From Saccharothrix luteola (lineage in GTDB: Bacteria; Actinomycetota; Actinomycetes; Mycobacteriales; Pseudonocardiaceae): a stretch of 64,000 nucleotides of DNA. A program made the translations under genes and the position numbers. The DNA lies in assembly GCF_020859565.1 (NCBI RefSeq), contig NZ_JAJHUO010000024.1:1-64000 (forward strand). The letters are read 5' to 3'. This document shows positions 60,139 to 64,000 of the stretch, piece after piece (the stretch's first letter is position 1; each line of letters opens with the position of its first letter). The notes below the pieces were generated by a model. It saw nothing but the letters and a program-made list of their open reading frames with translations, was not told where the DNA came from and did not search any database.

Positions 60139-60975
60139 TCACGTCAACTTGTCGGCGAGCTCGGCCATCAGCCCGACCGACTCCTCGGGGGACAACGTCA
60201 AGTCACGCAGCTTCTGCCAGGCAAGCGTAGCGTCGTTCAGGTAGCGCTCCTCCTCGAGAAAAGTGCTGGTGCTCCGGCTCTCCACGTAGACGAGCCCGGG
60301 CTGGTCGGCGAACTCCAGGCGAACGAACGGGCCTTCCAAGCCGGGGTGCGCCGCCGCCTCGAACGGCACTACCTGGATCAAGATGTTCGCCCGCCCGGTC
60401 AGCGCGGTGAGGTGGCTCAGCTGGGCCCGCATCATGGTGGGATCGCCGAAGTGGCGGCGGAGTGCGCCTTCGTCGATCAGCAGGTGCACCTGTGCGCGCC
60501 CCAGCACGACCTGCCTGCCCATGCGCGTGGCCACCAGGGTGTTGACCTCGGCTTCCGACAACCCGTCGTGAGTGCCTCGGATGATGGCGCGGGCGTAGTC
60601 GGGGGTCTGGGCGAGACCTGGCACGAGGAGCGGTTCGTAGTTGTAGAGGGCCGTCGCCTCCGCTTCGAAACCGATGAGGTCCTTCCAGTTGCTGGGGAGC
60701 TTGCCGTGGATGGCGTGCCAGTTCCGGTGCTCTCCGGCGCGGACCAGGTCGACCAGTTCTTGCCGCAAGGCGGCCGGCGCGCGCAGGTAGCCGAGGATCG
60801 CGGCCACCTCGTCGGCGCGGAGCCCCCGCGTCCCCGTCTCCATCCGGCTGATCTTGCTCTCCGAGCAGCCGATCGCGCTTGCCACGTCGGCGCAGCTCAG
60901 ACCCCTGGCCAAGCGCATCGCGCGCAGTTCCGTCGATACCCGCCGTTGTCGGACGGATGCCCCCTTGCGTGTCAT
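60139..60975 (-). CDS. XRE-family regulator with DUF5753 domain
   Basis: 278 residues. The N-terminal helix-turn-helix (ELRAMRLARGLSCADVASAIGCSESKISRMETGTRG) is followed by a DUF5753 ligand/partner domain (YEPLLVPGLAQTPDYARAII; GEGALRRHFGDP-like; FEFADQPGLVYVE). I use the ATG ending at 60975; a GTG at 60999 has no ribosome binding site. The gene precedes DUF397 and is divergent from a small gene at 61071. Confidence 0.88.
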   Translation of the reverse strand: MTRKGASVRQRRVSTELRAMRLARGLSCADVASAIGCSESKISRMETGTRGLRADEVAAILGYLRAPAALRQELVDLVRAGEHRNWHAIHGKLPSNWKDLIGFEAEATALYNYEPLLVPGLAQTPDYARAIIRGTHDGLSEAEVNTLVATRMGRQVVLGRAQVHLLIDEGALRRHFGDPTMMRAQLSHLTALTGRANILIQVVPFEAAAHPGLEGPFVRLEFADQPGLVYVESRSTSTFLEEERYLNDATLAWQKLRDLTLSPEESVGLMAELADKLT

Positions 60976-61070
60976 GGCGCGACTGTTCCGCCTTGCCACG
61001 TGGGCACGGAAGTCGTGTCACCCGAAGGGGAGCGTTGCGGGACCGCGCGGCAAGGCGCGACCGTTCCGGT
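60976..61070. promoter_or_regulatory. divergent region with 15-bp direct repeat
   Basis: GGCGCGACTGTTCCG (60976-60990) recurs as GGCGCGACCGTTCCG (61054-61068), one mismatch, flanking the region next to each start. CCGCCTTGCC and GGCAAGGCG beside them are inverted. This layout suggests an operator for the XRE protein. Confidence 0.45.
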
Positions 61071-61259
61071 GTGGAGAAGACCTGGGAGATCACGGGCGTG
61101 ACCGGCACCTGGAAGATGACCGTGGTCCTCGACCCCGAGGACACCGACCTACCGCCGCCGCCCGAGAGGGCCGAGCCGGATTTCGACGGGCTGGTCGAGC
61201 ACTTCCGCACGCTGGTCGACCTGAGCGACGCGCACTGGCGACTGGATCAGCTGGGCTGA
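61071..61259 (+). CDS. small acidic protein, unknown function
   Basis: 62 residues from GTG: EKTWEITGVTGTWKMTVVLDPEDTDLPPPPE then DFDGLVEHFRTLVDLSDAHWRLDQLG. It has no signal or membrane segment. It is divergent from the XRE gene and overlaps the converging oxidoreductase by 13 nt. No strong ribosome binding site. It looks like a real protein by amino-acid mix, but no family is known to me. Confidence 0.5.
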   Translation: MEKTWEITGVTGTWKMTVVLDPEDTDLPPPPERAEPDFDGLVEHFRTLVDLSDAHWRLDQLG

Positions 61260-62230
61260 CGGACCGGCAACCCGGCGGCGCGGTAGATGTCGTCCACGAC
61301 CCGCATCGTGGCCACCGCGTCGTCCGCCGTCGTCGGGAACGGCTTGCCGTGCAGCACGGCGTCCGCGAACGCCTCCAACTGGTACTCGTACGACGGCCGA
61401 CGGTCGAACCGCTCGACCCGGCGGTGCCCGTTCACCCTCACGACGAGCCGGTGGCCGAACTGCGGCGCGAACGGGTTGAACACGCGCAGCTCGCCGTTGG
61501 CCCCCAAGACCTTCGCCGACAGCCTCAGCAGCGATCGCGACCACATCGACGTGACCACCGTCCCGGTGTGCCCGGCGGGGAACTTCAACTCCGCCCGCAT
61601 CGCCCGGTCGACGCCGTCGCCCTTCAGCAGCGCCCGCGCCGACTTCACCTCCGGCTCGGCTCCGCCCAGGTAGCGCACGGCGTTCACCGGGTAGCACCCG
61701 GCGTCCATCAACGCCCCACCGGCCAACTCCAGCGAGTACCGGATGTCGCCGAACCTCGGCAGCGGGAAGCACATGCGCGCCTCCACGTGCCGCAGTTCGC
61801 CCAGCTCCGCGACCACTTCCGCCAACCGCGGCGCCAAGGGGTGATACCGGTAGTGGAACGCCTCCATCACCACCAGCCCGCTGCTCTTCGCCGCCGCCGC
61901 GACCTCGGCCGCCTCGTCCGCGTTGGCCGCGAAGGGCTTCTCGCACAACACGTGCTTGCCGGCCGCCAACGCCGCCGTCGTCCACTTCCCGTGCAACCCG
62001 TTGGGCAGCGGGACGTAGACGGCGTCCACGTTCGGGTCGTCCAACAACTCCTCGTAGCTCCCGTGCACGCGAGGGATCCCGTGCCGGTCGGCGAAGTGCT
62101 GCGCCCGCCCGACGTCGCGCGCCGCCACCGCCGCCACCTCGACCGACGCCACCGACCGCCCCGGTCTCACCAACGCCGCCGGCACGATCCGCGCCGCCCC
62201 CAAAACCCCGATCCGCACGTGGTCGGCCAT
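61247..62230 (-). CDS. Gfo/Idh/MocA-family oxidoreductase
   Basis: 327 residues. The N-terminal Rossmann fold has GVLGAARI, and the EKP motif (LCEKPFAANADEA) with downstream EAFHYRYHPL marks the sugar-acid/inositol dehydrogenase family. The substrate is unknown. It is 1 nt downstream of the WD40 gene stop region and may share its transcript. Confidence 0.9.
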   Translation of the reverse strand: MADHVRIGVLGAARIVPAALVRPGRSVASVEVAAVAARDVGRAQHFADRHGIPRVHGSYEELLDDPNVDAVYVPLPNGLHGKWTTAALAAGKHVLCEKPFAANADEAAEVAAAAKSSGLVVMEAFHYRYHPLAPRLAEVVAELGELRHVEARMCFPLPRFGDIRYSLELAGGALMDAGCYPVNAVRYLGGAEPEVKSARALLKGDGVDRAMRAELKFPAGHTGTVVTSMWSRSLLRLSAKVLGANGELRVFNPFAPQFGHRLVVRVNGHRRVERFDRRPSYEYQLEAFADAVLHGKPFPTTADDAVATMRVVDDIYRAAGLPVRQPS

Positions 62231-62231
62231 G

Positions 62232-64000
62232 TCAGGACGTTACCCCCGGGAGCACGTCGTCAACCCCGAGCCGCCTGATGTCCGGGTAGTACGGATCCAA
62301 CTCCCCGACCTCGAACCGCACCTGCTTCACCGCCCACCACAACCGGTCACCGACGTCGCCGGAGACCTTGTACGACCCGTCGGGCAGCACCACCGCCGTC
62401 CCGCCGACGCCGTGCACCAGCACCGCCAGCTCCGCACCGGTCCCGGCGTCCCAGATCCGCGCCGTGCCGTCGTCGGCCGTAGTCGCGATCCGCGAACCGT
62501 CCGGCGAGAACGCCACGCTGCGCACGTCACCGGTGTGGCCGGTCAACGTCACCAGGTGCTCACCGGTCTCGCTCCAGATCCGCGCCGTCCCGTCCGAGGA
62601 CGCCGTGGCGATCCGCCGGCTGTCGCGGGAGAACACCACGTCCAGGACCATGCCGTCGTGCCCTTCCAGCCTCGCCGTCTCGCGCCCGTCGAGGCGCCAG
62701 ACGCGCGCGGTGCCGTCGGCGGACGCGGTGGCGACGCGGTGGCCGTCGGGCGAGAACGCCACGCCCCACACGTCGCCGGTGTGACGCGCCAACTCCACCC
62801 TGCCGGTCATCCTGATGTCCCAGACGTACGTGAGGCCGTCGCGGTGCGCGGTCGCGAAACGGCCGCCGGCCGGGTGCATCGCCACGGCGTTGATCGCCGC
62901 GCCGTCGTGCTCGAACCGGGTGAGGGGAACCTGCTCGGGCAGATTCCAGCACGTCACCACGTCGGCAGAGGAGGCGACCAACCGGTGGCCGCCGGTGGAC
63001 AGGGCAAGCGAGTGGACCACCCCGTCGACGGGGATCAGCTCCTCGCCGGATCCGATGACCTTGATGCCGGACGGGACGGCGAACGCCATCGTCGTGCCCG
63101 CCGACGAGAACGCCGCGAGTCGCCTGAACCCCATCTCGCCGTCGAACTCGCTCCGAACCGCGCCCGTCCGCAGGTCCCACACGCGGACCATCCCGTCCAC
63201 GGACGTAGTGATCAGCGACCGGCCGTCGGGCGAGTACGACGCGGAGCCGACCAGGTGCGGGTCGTCGTTCAACCACTGCGACCGCCTGTCGTCCGGGGTG
63301 CGGATGACGGCCAGCCCGTCGTCGGCGGTCACCGCGAAACGCATGCCATCACCGGTCGGCCTGATGTGGGTTACTCGACTCGTACGCGACGAGCTGGCCA
63401 CGAGGGCTCCGTTGGTGGTGACGATGGAGTACTGGTCGCCCTGAGTGAGAGCGAGCCGACGCTCGTCCAGGAAGACCATCCCGTCGACGCGGCTCAGGTA
63501 ACTGGGAATGACGGCCAGCTCGTCGCCGGAACGCGCGTCCACGACGGTCAGGTTGGTCGTCGCGCCGTGGGCGACCGTCGCGCCGCTGCGCGAGACGGCC
63601 AACCTGGCGCCGGCCACCGGTGCGAACGCCGCGACCAACTTCAGGTTGTCCGTGCGTCGAACCTCCACCTCGCGGCCCGCTCTCGTGACGATCACGCGCC
63701 CGTCGGCCGAGGCGACGAGGTCGTGGTGGAACCCCGGCAGCTCGCGCACGACCTCCCCGGACCTCGCGTCCCACAACCGGATCGCACCCTGCGGGCCCTT
63801 GGTGACGAAACGATTGCCCCCCGCCACGAAGTAGCCGTGCCCGACCTGGGCCTGCGGCAGTCGGGTGACCAGCTCACCGGTCTCCGCATCCCACATGTAC
63901 GCCCCGCCGTCCGCTTCCAGCGTGGCGATCAGGCGGCCGTTCTGGGCGTAGGCGACGTCGACGATCGGGTGCGCGCGTCGGCGCCAGACCCGCACCGGCT
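62232..64000 (-). CDS. WD40-repeat protein, C-terminal part (5' end outside window)
   Basis: About 589 visible residues, open past the window edge. At least ten WD40 blades are visible, the clearest being VLDVVFSRDSRRIATASSDGTARIW and VRSVAFSPDGSRIATTADDGTARIW. The C-terminus (SYKVSGDVGDRLWWAVKQVRFEVGELDPYYPDIRRL) resembles the end of actinobacterial NTPase- or TIR-linked WD40 proteins. The effector or NTPase domain, if any, lies upstream of the window. Confidence 0.85.
   Translation of the reverse strand, partial: PVRVWRRRAHPIVDVAYAQNGRLIATLEADGGAYMWDAETGELVTRLPQAQVGHGYFVAGGNRFVTKGPQGAIRLWDARSGEVVRELPGFHHDLVASADGRVIVTRAGREVEVRRTDNLKLVAAFAPVAGARLAVSRSGATVAHGATTNLTVVDARSGDELAVIPSYLSRVDGMVFLDERRLALTQGDQYSIVTTNGALVASSSRTSRVTHIRPTGDGMRFAVTADDGLAVIRTPDDRRSQWLNDDPHLVGSASYSPDGRSLITTSVDGMVRVWDLRTGAVRSEFDGEMGFRRLAAFSSAGTTMAFAVPSGIKVIGSGEELIPVDGVVHSLALSTGGHRLVASSADVVTCWNLPEQVPLTRFEHDGAAINAVAMHPAGGRFATAHRDGLTYVWDIRMTGRVELARHTGDVWGVAFSPDGHRVATASADGTARVWRLDGRETARLEGHDGMVLDVVFSRDSRRIATASSDGTARIWSETGEHLVTLTGHTGDVRSVAFSPDGSRIATTADDGTARIWDAGTGAELAVLVHGVGGTAVVLPDGSYKVSGDVGDRLWWAVKQVRFEVGELDPYYPDIRRLGVDDVLPGVTS

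Overview
This window is high-GC actinobacterial chromosome. F420 biosynthesis (FbiC), XRE/DUF397 pairs, type VII secretion (T7SS) style proteins and YbaB–WXG–NlpC/P60 cassettes point to a filamentous actinomycete. I infer Pseudonocardiaceae (Saccharothrix/Lentzea/Actinosynnema-like) from content only; no rRNA or other marker is present to prove it.

Layout. (1) 1-10.1 kb is housekeeping: the 3' part of fbiC, a small membrane protein, trpS, a YhjD/BrkB membrane protein, two small membrane proteins, a D-Ala-D-Ala carboxypeptidase, and the convergent sdhCDAB operon. A large 22-bp-period inverted repeat array separates the carboxypeptidase from sdhB. (2) 10.5-34.0 kb is an accessory island on the minus strand: YbaB-like protein, WXG100-like protein with an Ala-rich coiled coil, one giant 6,705-residue protein, a YrhB-like/papain-fold deamidase-like protein, and a decayed second YrhB-like copy. 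(3) 34.3-44.1 kb is nucleoside uptake and salvage: a BMP-family lipoprotein, a two-domain ATPase and two permeases, cdd, deoA, and add, interrupted by a divergently read coiled-coil protein. (4) 44.1-48.5 kb holds an Rv3311-like protein and a second T7SS-type cluster (EspC-like, WXG-NlpC/P60, two YbaB-like) plus a SMI1/KNR4-like gene. (5) 48.6-55.3 kb holds a surface-anchored choice-of-anchor-A protein, a Panacea (DUF4065)-Fic pair, and an ECF sigma/anti-sigma/ABC exporter operon behind a TGTGA-N6-TCACA palindrome. (6) 55.3-64 kb holds deoC with two aldehyde dehydrogenases, a DUF1707/LiaF-like protein, a lipoprotein, an XRE-DUF397 pair, an oxidoreductase, and the 3' part of a WD40 protein.

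The backbone order trpS-yhjD-dacB-sdhBADC-cdd-deoA-add-Rv3311 homologue matches the order of these genes in Mycobacterium tuberculosis as I remember it. The giant-protein locus therefore looks like an insertion between sdhC and the nucleoside genes.

The most unusual object is the giant gene (11649-31766, minus). Its product has no cysteine that I can find. It has an N-terminal helical segment, eight 26-residue collagen-like repeats, long Pro-rich tracts, four zincin-like domains of two types, two copies of a ~1,540-residue beta-rich region, three coiled coils and a short C-terminal tail. With its neighbours it resembles a T7SS-linked polymorphic-toxin-like surface or secreted system. That function is inference.
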